A stretch of 53,671 bases of DNA, taken from the NCBI GenBank assembly GCA_002452265.1, contig DKEW01000012.1:1-53671 (forward strand). Direction: 5' to 3'. Positions within the stretch are counted from its first letter, which is position 1; every line of letters begins with the position of its first letter. Below are positions 42,760 through 52,320 of the stretch, piece after piece. Both the position numbers and the translations under genes were made by a program. This stretch comes from Pelobacter sp. UBA6812. Lineage in GTDB: Bacteria > Desulfobacterota > Desulfuromonadia > Desulfuromonadales > Syntrophotaleaceae. The notes under the pieces are model-generated. The model did no database searches. It was given only the letters and a program-made list of their open reading frames with translations, and was not told the origin of the DNA.

Positions 42760-44986
42760 ATTCTGAGTAGCCGCAGGCATGACATACGCAGCAGCCCCCT
42801 TCATGCTCGACCGGGCCGCCGCATTCCGGACAGGCACCGCCATTGTTGACCGTTTTAAAGACGGCATCACTGCCCGTTTCGGTCTGCATGTGCATCAGGA
42901 TGGCACTGGCCACCGCGTCTGCACAGGAAGTGACGCGGTTCTCACCGAAACCGGCAGGCTTGTGGCAGGTGATACCAATCAACTGCTTGACAACCTGCCG
43001 TGCCTGTACGCCGCTGCGCCAGGCCAGGGAAACCAGTCTGCCGATGGCTTCGCATTGGCTGGCGGCGCATCCGCCCGCCTTGCCCATGGTGGTGAACAAC
43101 TCGAACAGGCCGCTGTTATCCTGGTTGATGGTTACGTAGAGCGGACCGCAGCCGGTGGTCATCTGGTAGGTTTTTCCGACCAGAGCACGGGGGCGCTCCC
43201 GTTTATGTCCGGATTTGCCGGATTCCACGGGCACCTTTTCTTCCGAGGGTGCTTCGGTTGTTTTGGCGACGGATAATACCTGCATGTCGCGCGAACCATC
43301 TCTGTAGATCGTTACGCCCTTGCAACCTTCCATATACGCCAGCCGGTATACCTCAGCGACGTCTTCGCGGGTAGCGCTATGGGGGAAGTTGACCGTTTTT
43401 GATACGGCGTTGTCTGTATGTCTCTGAAATGCAGCCTGCATGTGGATGTGGTCTTCGGGGGTGATGTCGTGGGCGGTGACAAACAGCCTGCGGACCTTTT
43501 CGGGGATCTCCTCAAAACTTTGAATGGTGCCTTTTTCAGCGATAGCCTTCATCAGTTCAGGACTGTAAAATCCCTCTTTGCGGGCAATGGCCTCGAACAG
43601 TGGATGTACTTCCACAAGCACATCGTTGTCCATAACCTGGCGTATGTAGGATACGGCGAAGATCGGTTCAACGCCGCTTGAGGTATTGGCAATGATGGAG
43701 ATGGTGCCGGTCGGCGCGATGGTCGTGCAGGTCGCGTTGCGCAAGGGCAATTCGCCGGCCTGGTCGAATCGGCTGCCGGGAAAATTAGGGAAAGCGCCGC
43801 GTTGCTCGGCAAGCAGGCGGGAGGTGCTGCGCGCTTCATTGGTAATGAACGCCATCAACTTGTCCGCCAGTTCGATGGCTTTGGAACTGTTATAAGGCAG
43901 CCCGAGCAGGATCAGCATGTCGGCCCAACCCATGATGCCGAGTCCGATTTTACGGTTGGACAGGGTCATTTCAGAAATCTGCGGCAGGGGGTAGCGGTTG
44001 ATTTCAATGACATTGTCGAGGAAACGTGTCGCCAGATGAACCGTTTCACGCAACTTATCCCAGTCCACTTCACCGTCACTGGTAATCATGCGCGACAGGT
44101 TGACGGATCCGAGGTTGCAGGATTCATAAGGCAGCAGAGGTTGCTCTCCGCAGGGGTTGGTGGCTTCGAATTCACCGACATGAGGCGTCGGGTTGTCACG
44201 GTTGAGGCGGTCGAGGAATATAATGCCAGGTTCACCGCTGGTCCAGGCCATGTCGATAATGCGATCAAATACCTTGCGGGCATCAAGCTTTTTCAGCGGT
44301 TTGCCGGTACGTGGATTCAGCAGATCGTATTCCGAACCGGCCTCAACCGCTTTCATAAAAGCTTCGGTCATGCCAACCGACAAGTTGAAGTTGGTCAGGA
44401 CCGTCAGATCCTTTTTGACCATGATGAAATCCATGATATCCGGATGATCGACGCGCAGTATCCCCATGTTGGCGCCGCGCCGGGTGCCACCCTGTTTTAT
44501 GGTTTCGGTGGCTGCGTCGAATACCTTCATGAAGGAGATCGGGCCGGATGAGACGCCTTTGGTGGATAGAACCACATCGTTGGCCGGACGGATGCGCGAA
44601 AAGGAAAAGCCGGTGCCGCCGCCACTTTTGTGAATCAGGGCCGTCTGCTTGATCGCTTCGAAGATACTCTCCATGGAGTCTTCGACGGGCAGTACGAAGC
44701 AAGCGGATAATTGACCGAGTTCCCGTCCCGCATTCATCAGGGTCGGGGAATTCGGCAAAAACTCAAGGCGTGTCATGGCATCGTAAAACTTATCGGCGAG
44801 GGACTGAACATCCTGCTCCGGAGCAAAACAGGTTTCCGCTGCGGCTACCGTTTCGGCCACGCGACGGAACATGTCTGCGGGCTCCTCAAGGATCTGACCT
44901 TCCTGATCTTTTTTAAGATAACGGCGGGTGAGCACGGTGAGGGCATTATTACTAAGCAGTGATTTCAGATCTGCAGTAGTCATCAT
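42752..44986 (-). CDS. nrdJ: B12-dependent ribonucleotide reductase, class II
   Basis: This 744-residue adenosylcobalamin-dependent enzyme makes deoxynucleotides without oxygen. Motifs are LSACFVLPVEDS (active-site cysteine), GGGTGFSFSRIRP, NPCGEQPLLPYESCNLGSVNLS and TIAPTGTISIIA. The TSCPD domain follows at about residues 610-690 (YQMTTGCGPLYVTI, GGCAASQCEAIGRL). The C-terminus ends in CPECGG and CCVCHACGYSEC, a metal-binding or redox-shuttle tail. No class I or III nrd genes are nearby. Two NrdR-like boxes sit in its promoter. I saw no B12 riboswitch box upstream. Confidence 0.96.
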   Translation of the reverse strand: MMTTADLKSLLSNNALTVLTRRYLKKDQEGQILEEPADMFRRVAETVAAAETCFAPEQDVQSLADKFYDAMTRLEFLPNSPTLMNAGRELGQLSACFVLPVEDSMESIFEAIKQTALIHKSGGGTGFSFSRIRPANDVVLSTKGVSSGPISFMKVFDAATETIKQGGTRRGANMGILRVDHPDIMDFIMVKKDLTVLTNFNLSVGMTEAFMKAVEAGSEYDLLNPRTGKPLKKLDARKVFDRIIDMAWTSGEPGIIFLDRLNRDNPTPHVGEFEATNPCGEQPLLPYESCNLGSVNLSRMITSDGEVDWDKLRETVHLATRFLDNVIEINRYPLPQISEMTLSNRKIGLGIMGWADMLILLGLPYNSSKAIELADKLMAFITNEARSTSRLLAEQRGAFPNFPGSRFDQAGELPLRNATCTTIAPTGTISIIANTSSGVEPIFAVSYIRQVMDNDVLVEVHPLFEAIARKEGFYSPELMKAIAEKGTIQSFEEIPEKVRRLFVTAHDITPEDHIHMQAAFQRHTDNAVSKTVNFPHSATREDVAEVYRLAYMEGCKGVTIYRDGSRDMQVLSVAKTTEAPSEEKVPVESGKSGHKRERPRALVGKTYQMTTGCGPLYVTINQDNSGLFELFTTMGKAGGCAASQCEAIGRLVSLAWRSGVQARQVVKQLIGITCHKPAGFGENRVTSCADAVASAILMHMQTETGSDAVFKTVNNGGACPECGGPVEHEGGCCVCHACGYSECA

Positions 44987-45031
44987 GTGAGGGTGTCCTT
45001 TTTGTTGTGCGAAATGTATATGCGGTCAATG

Positions 45032-45087
45032 TGACAATATGCTGTATTAAACACGTCTATAAACCACAATATGTTGGGTTGTGTCAA
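45032..45087 (-). promoter_or_regulatory. nrdJ promoter with two NrdR-like boxes
   Basis: On the minus strand TTGACA (45082-45087) and TTTATA (45058-45063) are 18 bases apart. The spacer holds CCACAATATGTTGGGT (45064-45079, plus-strand reading), and TGACAATATGCTGTAT (45032-45047) lies just past the start. Both resemble the 16-base NrdR box, and their centres are 32 bases apart, three helix turns. NrdR would repress nrdJ from here. The rest of the gap 44987-45414 shows nothing else I recognise. Confidence 0.7.
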
Positions 45088-45414
45088 GATGCGTATATTG
45101 GTCATTCGCAACACTCCGCAGGGATCCATAGCACAGGTCCGGGCATTTCGTCCAAAATGAATTTTACCTGGAAACACAGATTGTTGTAGAATACCGATAT
45201 ATTAAGCAGAGTATTTTTACTGACCGTTGCCTACCCTGAAGGAAGGATAAAGTGGTTGCCAAACCGGACTCTCGGTGGTAGTTTCACACGACTCTTTACC
45301 GGCCTGCCCGTTATTCATGTCCGGGTGGTTGCAGATACTCGACATTCCGGATAACGGGTCAATGATCGGCCATGTAAAGTCATCTGCTGATTTTTGCATC
45401 TTGAAGGGAGCGCC

Positions 45415-46731
45415 ATGAAAAAGGTTTTCGTCCTGGATACCAATGTTTTGTTGCATGACCCTCAGGCTCTGCTGCGTTTTAAAGATAACGATGTGGTGAT
45501 CCCCATCACGGTCGTTGAAGAGATCGACACCTTTAAAAAGGATCTTAGCGAGATCGGCCGCAATGCCCGCCAGGTCTCACGTTTGCTCGACAGCTTTCGT
45601 GCCCAGGCCCATCTTGTCGAAGGGGTGCAACTCCCCGATGGCGGGATGCTGCGTGTTTTACTCTATACTGAACAGGCTCTTAAAGTCTTGCCACCGGAGT
45701 TGCGCGCAGAACGGGCTGACAATCGTATCCTGGCTGTCGCACTGCAGATGAAGGATGACTGCGACTGCCCTGTGGTATTTGTGACCAAAGATACCAATTT
45801 GCGCATCAAAGCCGATGCTGTAGGTCTTGACGCTCAGGATTACGAGTCGGACAAGGTTTCCATTGAGGAGCTTTATACCGGCATGGCCGAAGTTGTTCTG
45901 CCCAGAGAGATGGTTGACCGTTTTTATGGTCAGGGTTATGTCGAGATCGAGGGTGATTTTTTTGACAATCAATGCCTGACACTGGTCGATGAAGGCAATA
46001 CGAGCCATACCGCCATTGGCCGCTACGAAGCTGCGCTGGGGCGAGTTGTGCCCCTTATCAAACCACCCAAGGAAGGGCTTTGGGGGGTTACGCCACGCAA
46101 TCGCGAACAGCAGTTTGCTATCGATCTGCTCCTCAATGATGATATTCAACTGGTGACTCTGGTGGGTAAGGCCGGTACGGGTAAAACTCTTCTGGCTATT
46201 GCAGCCGGGCTGAGCAAGTCGGCAGACGAGGGAGGTTATAGTCGGTTGCTTGTTTCGCGGCCTATTTTCCCCCTGGGCAAGGACCTCGGTTTTTTACCCG
46301 GTGACGTTGAAGAAAAACTTGCTCCGTGGATGCAGCCGATTTTTGACAATGTTGATTTATTGCTCGGCATGGTGGATGAGCACGGCAAGCGCAAGCGCGG
46401 CTATAAGGAACTGGTCGAAATGGGGTTGTTGCAGATCGAGCCCTTGACCTATATCCGCGGCCGGTCCATTCCCAAGCAGTACATGATTGTCGATGAAGCG
46501 CAAAACCTTACGCCCCATGAGATCAAAACCATCATTACCCGCGCTGGAGAAGGTACCAAAATCGTTCTGACCGGCGACCCCTATCAGATCGACAATCCTT
46601 ATATCGATTCATCGAGTAATGGTCTGAGTTATGCTGTAGAAAAATTCAAAGATCAATCCATCGCCGGCCACGTGACCCTCATGCGCGGAGAACGTTCGCC
46701 CCTGGCGGAACTTGCGGCCAATTTACTCTGA
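45415..46731 (+). CDS. PIN domain-PhoH ATPase
   Basis: This 438-residue protein has an N-terminal PIN nuclease domain (VFVLDTNVLLHDPQAL, VVEEIDTFKK, ADNRILAVAL, VTKDTNLRIKA) and a PhoH-type P-loop domain after residue 240. Walker A is VGKAGTGKTLLAIAAGL, followed by Walker B MIVDEAQNLTPHEIK. Family members are thought to act as RNA helicase-nucleases. The PIN acidic residues are intact, so nuclease activity is plausible. ATG 45415 has GAAGGGAG upstream. A longer frame from 45394 is not needed. Confidence 0.93.
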   Translation: MKKVFVLDTNVLLHDPQALLRFKDNDVVIPITVVEEIDTFKKDLSEIGRNARQVSRLLDSFRAQAHLVEGVQLPDGGMLRVLLYTEQALKVLPPELRAERADNRILAVALQMKDDCDCPVVFVTKDTNLRIKADAVGLDAQDYESDKVSIEELYTGMAEVVLPREMVDRFYGQGYVEIEGDFFDNQCLTLVDEGNTSHTAIGRYEAALGRVVPLIKPPKEGLWGVTPRNREQQFAIDLLLNDDIQLVTLVGKAGTGKTLLAIAAGLSKSADEGGYSRLLVSRPIFPLGKDLGFLPGDVEEKLAPWMQPIFDNVDLLLGMVDEHGKRKRGYKELVEMGLLQIEPLTYIRGRSIPKQYMIVDEAQNLTPHEIKTIITRAGEGTKIVLTGDPYQIDNPYIDSSSNGLSYAVEKFKDQSIAGHVTLMRGERSPLAELAANLL

Positions 46732-46842
46732 TATCTTTCACGCCATGCAAATCGGCTGATTGAATAGAATGTGTCCATCGGGAGATGATGGCTAGACACT
46801 TTTCACGTTTTCGGCTGAAAACTAGAAAGAAGATTCTGTTTC

Positions 46843-47868
46843 ATGTTGTTGCTGACCATAGAATCATCCTGCGACGAAACTTCCGCGGCTGTCGTGCGCG
46901 ATGGCCGCGAGATTTTGTCCAATGTGATCGCTTCCCAGGTCGATGTGCATGCGCTGTATGGCGGTGTTGTGCCGGAACTGGCTTCGCGTAAGCACATGGA
47001 AGCCGTTGCGGTGGTTATCGACGATGCGCTACGTAAAGCCGGCGTCGCTCTGGCCGATATCGAAGGGATTGCCGTAACCCGTGGTCCCGGTCTGGTCGGT
47101 GCCTTGCTGGTTGGCTTATCCATGGCCAAGGCCATGGCACTGTCCCTGGAAATCCCATTGGTGGGTGTGCACCATATGGAGGGTCATATTCTGGCTCCCT
47201 TGCTGGAACAGGATATCGCCTTTCCCTATCTGGCGCTTGCTGTTTCCGGTGGCCATACACATCTCTACCGGGTTGACGGCATTGGCAGATATAAGACTCT
47301 TGGCCGGACTCTCGATGATGCGGCCGGTGAGGCTTTCGACAAAGTGTCCAAATTGCTGGGACTCGGTTATCCGGGTGGTGCCGTTATTGACCGCCTGGCT
47401 GCCGATGGTAATCCCAAAGCGTTTGATTTTCCCAGGCCATTGTTGAAGAAATCCTCCTTCGATTTCAGTTTCAGTGGTGTCAAAACAGCTTTGCTTTATT
47501 ACGTTCAAAGCCAGGATGGTCCTATCGAAGGGGCTCATCTTTGCGATGTTGCAGCCAGTTTTCAGCAGGCGGTGATTGAGGTGCTGTGCAAAAAAACTCT
47601 TTATGCCGCACGGGATACGGGGCTTGATCGCATTGTCGTGGCAGGCGGCGTAGCCTGTAATAAGGGCCTGCGCGCCATGATGAACGAACAAGCCGCCAAG
47701 GAAGGCTTGCAGGTGTTTTTTCCCAGTCCGATTTTGTGCGCTGATAATGCGGCGATGCTCGGTGTTGCCGGGGATGCCTACCTTACCGCTGGTTGTGTTG
47801 CTGATCTGGATCTTAACGCACGTGCCAATTGGCCCCTTGATCAGGCAGGCTGGTCACAGCAGCCTTAG
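46843..47868 (+). CDS. tsaD: tRNA t6A synthase subunit TsaD
   Basis: This 341-residue protein transfers threonylcarbamoyl to adenosine 37 of ANN-decoding tRNAs. It shows TIESSCDETSAAVV at the start, the metal-binding HHMEGHILAPLL (two histidines, about residues 108-112), AVSGGHTHLYRV, and DDAAGEAFDKVSKLLGLGYPGG. The GVACNKGLR segment is also typical. It makes the t6A base that MtaB, encoded at 35.7 kb, further modifies. It follows the PhoH gene after 111 bases. Confidence 0.97.
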   Translation: MLLLTIESSCDETSAAVVRDGREILSNVIASQVDVHALYGGVVPELASRKHMEAVAVVIDDALRKAGVALADIEGIAVTRGPGLVGALLVGLSMAKAMALSLEIPLVGVHHMEGHILAPLLEQDIAFPYLALAVSGGHTHLYRVDGIGRYKTLGRTLDDAAGEAFDKVSKLLGLGYPGGAVIDRLAADGNPKAFDFPRPLLKKSSFDFSFSGVKTALLYYVQSQDGPIEGAHLCDVAASFQQAVIEVLCKKTLYAARDTGLDRIVVAGGVACNKGLRAMMNEQAAKEGLQVFFPSPILCADNAAMLGVAGDAYLTAGCVADLDLNARANWPLDQAGWSQQP

Positions 47869-47888
47869 ACCTGAATAAACGGATCCGT

Positions 47889-48386
47889 ATGTACCGGCGA
47901 TGGCCCTTGGTTCGGCAAATCAAATTGCTTGTTGTGCGCTTCCTGCGTTTGCGGGGGGCACCCGAAGAAATAGCCAAAGGCTTGGCGCTTGGCATTTTTA
48001 TCGGTCTTACACCGACCTTTGGTTTTCAGATGCTTTTGGCTGTATGTCTGGCCGTCATGCTGAATGAAAACAAGTTTGCCGCAGTACTTGGTGTGTGGAT
48101 TACGAATCCCTTTACCGCTCCTTTCATTTATGCTCTCGAATACGAATCGGGGCGTGTGCTGCTGAATATGGATTATGTGCACATGCCCGCCTCTTTAAGC
48201 TTTTCGGCTTTAAAAAGCCTGGGGTGGGAAGTGTTGTTGCCCCTGGGCGTAGGCAGTCTGCTTTGGGCCATCCTCTGTTCCATGGCGATTTATCTGGCAG
48301 CTATTCGTGTCATTCCCCTGACTCAAAACTGGAAAATTCCACGCTGGCCCAGACGGCCTCGGCACAAAAAAGAGGAGAGGCCATGA
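47889..48386 (+). CDS. DUF2062 membrane protein
   Basis: This 165-residue protein has two or three hydrophobic helices. The family segment GAPEEIAKGLALGIFIG (about residues 22-38) leads into LTPTFGFQMLLAVCLA, and ITNPFTAPFIYALEYESGR follows. DUF2062 proteins are inner-membrane proteins of unknown role. It lies between tsaD and rsmA, and its stop overlaps the rsmA start (ATGA), which implies joint translation. Confidence 0.88.
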   Translation: MYRRWPLVRQIKLLVVRFLRLRGAPEEIAKGLALGIFIGLTPTFGFQMLLAVCLAVMLNENKFAAVLGVWITNPFTAPFIYALEYESGRVLLNMDYVHMPASLSFSALKSLGWEVLLPLGVGSLLWAILCSMAIYLAAIRVIPLTQNWKIPRWPRRPRHKKEERP

Positions 48387-49177
48387 ATCATCGTCCCAAA
48401 AAACGATTTGGACAAAACTTCCTGCAGGATCGGCATGTTGTTGACGGCATTTTGAATGCCGCCGGCCTTGAGTCCCATGATCGGGTGTTGGAGATTGGTC
48501 CAGGGCTTGGGGCTTTGACGGATCGGCTGTTGCCGGAAGTCGCCAGATTGCATGTGATTGAAATCGATCGGGATCTCGGTGCCAGTTTGCAGGCTCGACC
48601 GGAGACAAATCTCAGCGTTCATCTCGGTGACGCACTGGCTCTCGATTGGGATGCCATTCTGCCGGAACCGCCCTATAAGCTTATAGCCAACCTGCCGTAC
48701 AACATATCCAGTCAGATTGTGTTCAAGATTCTGGACCACCGTCATTTGTTCTCACGGTTGGTGCTGATGTTTCAGCAGGAGGTCGGGGAGCGTCTTTGTG
48801 CCTCGCCCGGGGGGCGGGATTATGGCATTCTTTCTGTGCTTAGTCAGGTGTGGTTTGATATACGTCGCGTCCTGCGGGTTCCGCCCGGAGCCTTTTATCC
48901 CCCACCGAAAGTCCACTCGGCCGTCTTATGCTTTGAGGCTCTTGCACAGCCACGCATTGTCGTCGAAGACGATAGATTCTTTCGACGTGTTGTCAAAGCC
49001 GCCTTTGCACAGCGACGGAAAACGTTGCGCAACAGTCTTACCGGGTCCGGGTTTGGGTTTGACGGTCTTGAAGAGGCTTTGCTTGGTGCCGGCATCGATC
49101 CGGGCAGGAGGGCTGAAACTCTCAACCTCGAGGAGTTCGGACGTCTTGCACAACTTATAAAACCTCATTTTTCCTGA
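48383..49177 (+). CDS. rsmA: 16S rRNA dimethyladenosine transferase
   Basis: This 264-residue SAM-dependent enzyme dimethylates two adjacent adenosines near the 3' end of 16S rRNA. Motifs are FGQNFLQD near the start, VLEIGPGLGALTDRL (SAM site, about residues 36-50), VIEIDRD, and the catalytic NLPYNISSQIV (about 108-118). FQQEVGERLCA and RKTLRNSL are also seen. The family-like start is the ATG at 48383. An upstream open frame from 48095 is in a different reading frame from the DUF2062 gene it overlaps and lacks family sequence. Confidence 0.97.
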   Translation: MNHRPKKRFGQNFLQDRHVVDGILNAAGLESHDRVLEIGPGLGALTDRLLPEVARLHVIEIDRDLGASLQARPETNLSVHLGDALALDWDAILPEPPYKLIANLPYNISSQIVFKILDHRHLFSRLVLMFQQEVGERLCASPGGRDYGILSVLSQVWFDIRRVLRVPPGAFYPPPKVHSAVLCFEALAQPRIVVEDDRFFRRVVKAAFAQRRKTLRNSLTGSGFGFDGLEEALLGAGIDPGRRAETLNLEEFGRLAQLIKPHFS

Positions 49178-49261
49178 TATCTCCATACAATGCTAATTAG
49201 TTCTTGTCCCTTTGCGTCTTCCTGATAACGTCCTCCAGATAGAAATCTTACGCCTGCGCTA

Positions 49262-49299
49262 AATAAACTACCCCGTAGTTTGCTGCGAAGTAGTTTATT
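49262..49299. repeat. Inverted repeat in the rsmA-ade gap
   Basis: AATAAACTAC and GTAGTTTATT form a perfect 10-bp inverted repeat with an 18-base centre that contains a further GTAGTTT copy. It may be a weak terminator or a protein-binding palindrome. Confidence 0.45.
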
Positions 49300-49549
49300 A
49301 AATCACTCTTTCGAGCATCTTCCTGGTCTTCCATCCTTGCATGGCATGGGACAACCGGATGCCGACCTGATCGTTGACGATGCCTCGGCGCATCAGGTCG
49401 GTCATGTGTTGTTTGGCCAGGAAGAGTTGCCTGCTGTCGAATGGCAAAATCCTTATGACCAGCGGATGGCATTGATCCTTAAAGCCCGTTATGCTCCTGC
49501 GATGGGGGTAGGGGCGGTTCTGGGGTTTGCGGAATTACTGTTACAGTAG
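49280..49549 (+). pseudogene. Unrecognised coding-like fragment
   Basis: From about 49313 to the stop at 49549 the frame has gene-like codon use and reads FEHLPGLPSLHGMGQ, later VGHVLFGQEELPAVEW and ILKARYAPAMGVGAV. No ribosome site precedes the first ATG, and the start runs into an AT-rich inverted repeat. It may be the 3' remainder of a decayed gene. The antisense frame looks less coding. The flanking parts of the gap (49178-49260 and 49550-49918) are AT-rich and show no gene. Confidence 0.35.
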
Positions 49550-49918
49550 GATAGATTGGCTGTTAATTATCCTGCTTGCCTACAGAAACTTTAGAAGAAT
49601 ACCAGCTAAATCAATATATTACATGCAATAGTTAATAATCCACTTGATGTATTCAGGATTCAACTTGGACAGATGATCGCTTACGATTGAACCTCTGAAG
49701 ACCTTTGGGCTCTTATTCGGCAAGCTATTGCAACTTGTCGGCAAGTCAGTAAAGCGCATGAATTCTGCCTTGTTCTTTCCCCCTCCAGGCGAGGGTGAAG
49801 GATGTTTCGATGGGAGCAAGGTTTAAAGCCGGCAAGGATGGTAATTCATCTCCCAGGTCCCATTCCAGCCAGCCAAGGGTATAATGGAAAAATATGATAA
49901 AGAGTGGGGGCTATGGTT

Positions 49919-51682
49919 ATGCGCGACCTTCAGAACCAAAAGGTACGGCAGGGCAAGGGGGGATTGCCTGACTTGCTCGCCGTAGCACGTGGCGATCACC
50001 CTGCTGATATGGCGTTACGAAATGGAAAGGTCATCGACCTTGTAACGGGCGAGATGCATCGGGCTGATATCGCCTTGTTCGGGAACAAAATTGCCGCGGT
50101 AAGATCCGGGTTACCTGCAGTGCAAGACATCGATTTGCAGGGGCTCTTTGTCTGTCCCGGACTTGTCGATGCGCATGTCCACATTGAGAGCGCCATGCTC
50201 AGGCCCCTGGAATTCGCCAAGCTTGTAGCGCCCCATGGTGTTACTACGGTTATCAGTAATCCCCATGAAATCGCCAATGTTTGCGGTGTTTCCGGCATTC
50301 GCTTCATGTGCGACGATGCCCGTTTCTCTCCCGTTGATATTCTCATGACCATCCCTTCGTGCGTCCCGGCAACATCCCATGCCGGTTCGGGTGCAGCCCT
50401 CGAGCCCGCAGACCTTCGGCGATTATTGCGCTACCACGGTGTCGTTGGTCTTGGCGAAGTCATGGACTTTCATGGTGTGATTCACGGTCAGCCGAGATTA
50501 ATGCACGAACTTGGTTTGGCCAGAGGATATCCGATTGACGGGCATGCGCCGGGAGTCACAGGTACACAACTCGATGCCTATGTGGCGGCGGGGATTTCTT
50601 CGGATCACGAATGTTCGACGGCAAACGAGGCGCTGGCCAAGCTTCGGCGGGGCATGCACCTGTTTCTGCGCGAAGGAAGTGCCGCCCGTAATCTGCAGGC
50701 GTTGTTGCCTGTGATTTCTTCGGAAACCGAGCGTTGGCTGGCTTTTTGTACCGATGACCGGGACGCCGCGGATCTGTCGCGTGAAGGTTCTATTGATCAT
50801 CTGGTGCGCATGGCGGTGGCTGCAGGCGTGCCCCTGGTCACCGCATTGCGTATGGCTTGTTTCCATCCGGCGCAACATTATCGTCTATCCGACCGTGGTC
50901 TGATTGCGCCTGGGAGAAGAGCGGATATGATCGCTTTTGCGTCCCTGGAGGATTTTCGTCCCCGGATGGTTTGGCAGGCCGGTCGACTTGTCGCAAGGGA
51001 TGGTAAGATGGTAGACGGTTGGGCAGGGTCAGCCGATACGCCGTTCATGCCGGTTTTGCAAGATACCGTTCACATCGCATGGCCAAGCGTGGATTTGCGC
51101 ATTCCCGCTCAAGGGGGGAGGGTTCGCGTCATCGGGGTGTTGGAAGGGCAGTTGGTTACGGAACAACGTATTCTTACAGGAAAACTGCAGCACGGGGAGT
51201 TATTGTCCGATCCCGATCGCGATCTTTTAAAGCTGGCGGTGATCGAACGGCACCATGCCACCGGGCGTTGTGGCCTTGGAATTGTCCAGGGGTTGCAACT
51301 ACGGCGAGGAGCTGTTGCCAGCACCGTAGCGCATGACCATCACAACCTGATTGTTGCTGGGGCGGATGACCGGTCCATGCTGACCGCCGCACGGGCCGTT
51401 GCCGATTCCGGTGGCGGACAGGCGGTGGCACTCGGAGACCAGGTGTTGGAACGCCTGCCACTGCCCCTCGGTGGGCTCATGACGCAGGAATCTGCTGAAG
51501 AGTTGATCCGTATTCAGTCCCGTTTGACAGCCGCCGTGCAAAGGTTGGGTTGTGGGAACGCCCAGCTTTTCATGACCCTGAGTTTCCTTGGACTTGAAGT
51601 TATTCCGGAACTCAAGCTCACCGACTTTGGCCTTATAGATGTAACGGCGCAGAAGGTGGTACCGCTGTTTGTCGACGCCTGA
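49919..51682 (+). CDS. ade: Adenine deaminase
   Basis: This protein of about 587 residues, an amidohydrolase-type enzyme, converts adenine to hypoxanthine and ammonia. Metal-binding and family motifs are GLVDAHVHIESAML (about residues 84-97), TTVISNPHEIANV, DGHAPGVTGTQLDAY and FCTDDRDAADL. The C-terminal domain has VAHDHHNLIVAGADD and LKLTDFGLIDV. GGGGG lies 8 bases before ATG 49919. ATG 49913 and GTG 49904 are in frame but too near to it. A TATAAT lies at 49880-49885. The next gene, a phosphoribosyltransferase, uses its product. Confidence 0.95.
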   Translation: MRDLQNQKVRQGKGGLPDLLAVARGDHPADMALRNGKVIDLVTGEMHRADIALFGNKIAAVRSGLPAVQDIDLQGLFVCPGLVDAHVHIESAMLRPLEFAKLVAPHGVTTVISNPHEIANVCGVSGIRFMCDDARFSPVDILMTIPSCVPATSHAGSGAALEPADLRRLLRYHGVVGLGEVMDFHGVIHGQPRLMHELGLARGYPIDGHAPGVTGTQLDAYVAAGISSDHECSTANEALAKLRRGMHLFLREGSAARNLQALLPVISSETERWLAFCTDDRDAADLSREGSIDHLVRMAVAAGVPLVTALRMACFHPAQHYRLSDRGLIAPGRRADMIAFASLEDFRPRMVWQAGRLVARDGKMVDGWAGSADTPFMPVLQDTVHIAWPSVDLRIPAQGGRVRVIGVLEGQLVTEQRILTGKLQHGELLSDPDRDLLKLAVIERHHATGRCGLGIVQGLQLRRGAVASTVAHDHHNLIVAGADDRSMLTAARAVADSGGGQAVALGDQVLERLPLPLGGLMTQESAEELIRIQSRLTAAVQRLGCGNAQLFMTLSFLGLEVIPELKLTDFGLIDVTAQKVVPLFVDA

Positions 51683-51693
51683 GGAGGGTACCC

Positions 51694-52239
51694 GTGGCTA
51701 CAGACCATTCAGATATTTTACTCAGTGAAGAAACCATCCGAACCCGGGTCGGGGAATTGGCGCGGAAGATCTCTCTGGACTATGCCGATGTCAATGAACT
51801 TCTTATGGTCGGTATTCTACGCGGTTGCTATATTTTTCTGGCCGATCTATCCCGAGCTCTGAGCATACCTCGATGTATCGATTTTATGGCCCTTTCTTCT
51901 TACGGAAATTCAACAACCAGCGGCGCTGTACGTTTGATCATGGATTTGCGTATCGATATTGCACACAGACATGTTTTGATCGTTGAAGATATTGTCGATA
52001 CCGGTCACACTCTCGACTATTTGCTGCGCTTGCTCCGTGCAAGGAATCCTGCTTCCCTCAAGACCTGCTCTCTGCTGCGCAAAGCCGGCTCTATGCAAAT
52101 CGACGTGCCCATCGATTATCTCGGATTCGATATTCCGGATGTCTGGATTGTCGGCTATGGTCTGGACTATGGCAATAAATATCGTGCGCTTCCCTATATA
52201 GCGCAAATTCCCAATGATTGCCTCATTGGGAGTCGATAG
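51694..52239 (+). CDS. hpt: Hypoxanthine phosphoribosyltransferase, GTG start
   Basis: This 181-residue enzyme attaches phosphoribosyl from PRPP to hypoxanthine (and usually guanine), giving IMP or GMP. The PRPP motif is VLIVEDIVDTGHTLDYLL (about residues 92-109), and VGILRGCYIFLADL is the base- and pyrophosphate-site loop. GLDYGNKYRALPYI is the C-terminal family signature. GTG 51694 has GAGGAGG 6 bases upstream. It starts 11 bases after ade, so adenine can be salvaged to IMP in two coupled steps. Confidence 0.95.
   Translation: MATDHSDILLSEETIRTRVGELARKISLDYADVNELLMVGILRGCYIFLADLSRALSIPRCIDFMALSSYGNSTTSGAVRLIMDLRIDIAHRHVLIVEDIVDTGHTLDYLLRLLRARNPASLKTCSLLRKAGSMQIDVPIDYLGFDIPDVWIVGYGLDYGNKYRALPYIAQIPNDCLIGSR
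52209..52231 (+). terminator. Hairpin at the hpt 3' end
   Basis: TCCCAATGA / TCATTGGGA is a perfect 9-bp stem with a TTGCC loop inside the last hpt codons. Only a weak T-rich stretch follows, so termination efficiency is uncertain. Confidence 0.45.
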
Positions 52240-52320
52240 ATTTATTTGAAATTCAAGTTTTTTGTGGCTTTACGGGTTTGTCGCGTTGTTTCTACACGTA
52301 TATAACGGCGTTTCTTCTTT

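Noticed and set aside
44987..45200. Possible cobalamin riboswitch before nrdJ
   Set aside because: No B12-box-like sequence is visible, and the NrdR-type sites explain the region better.
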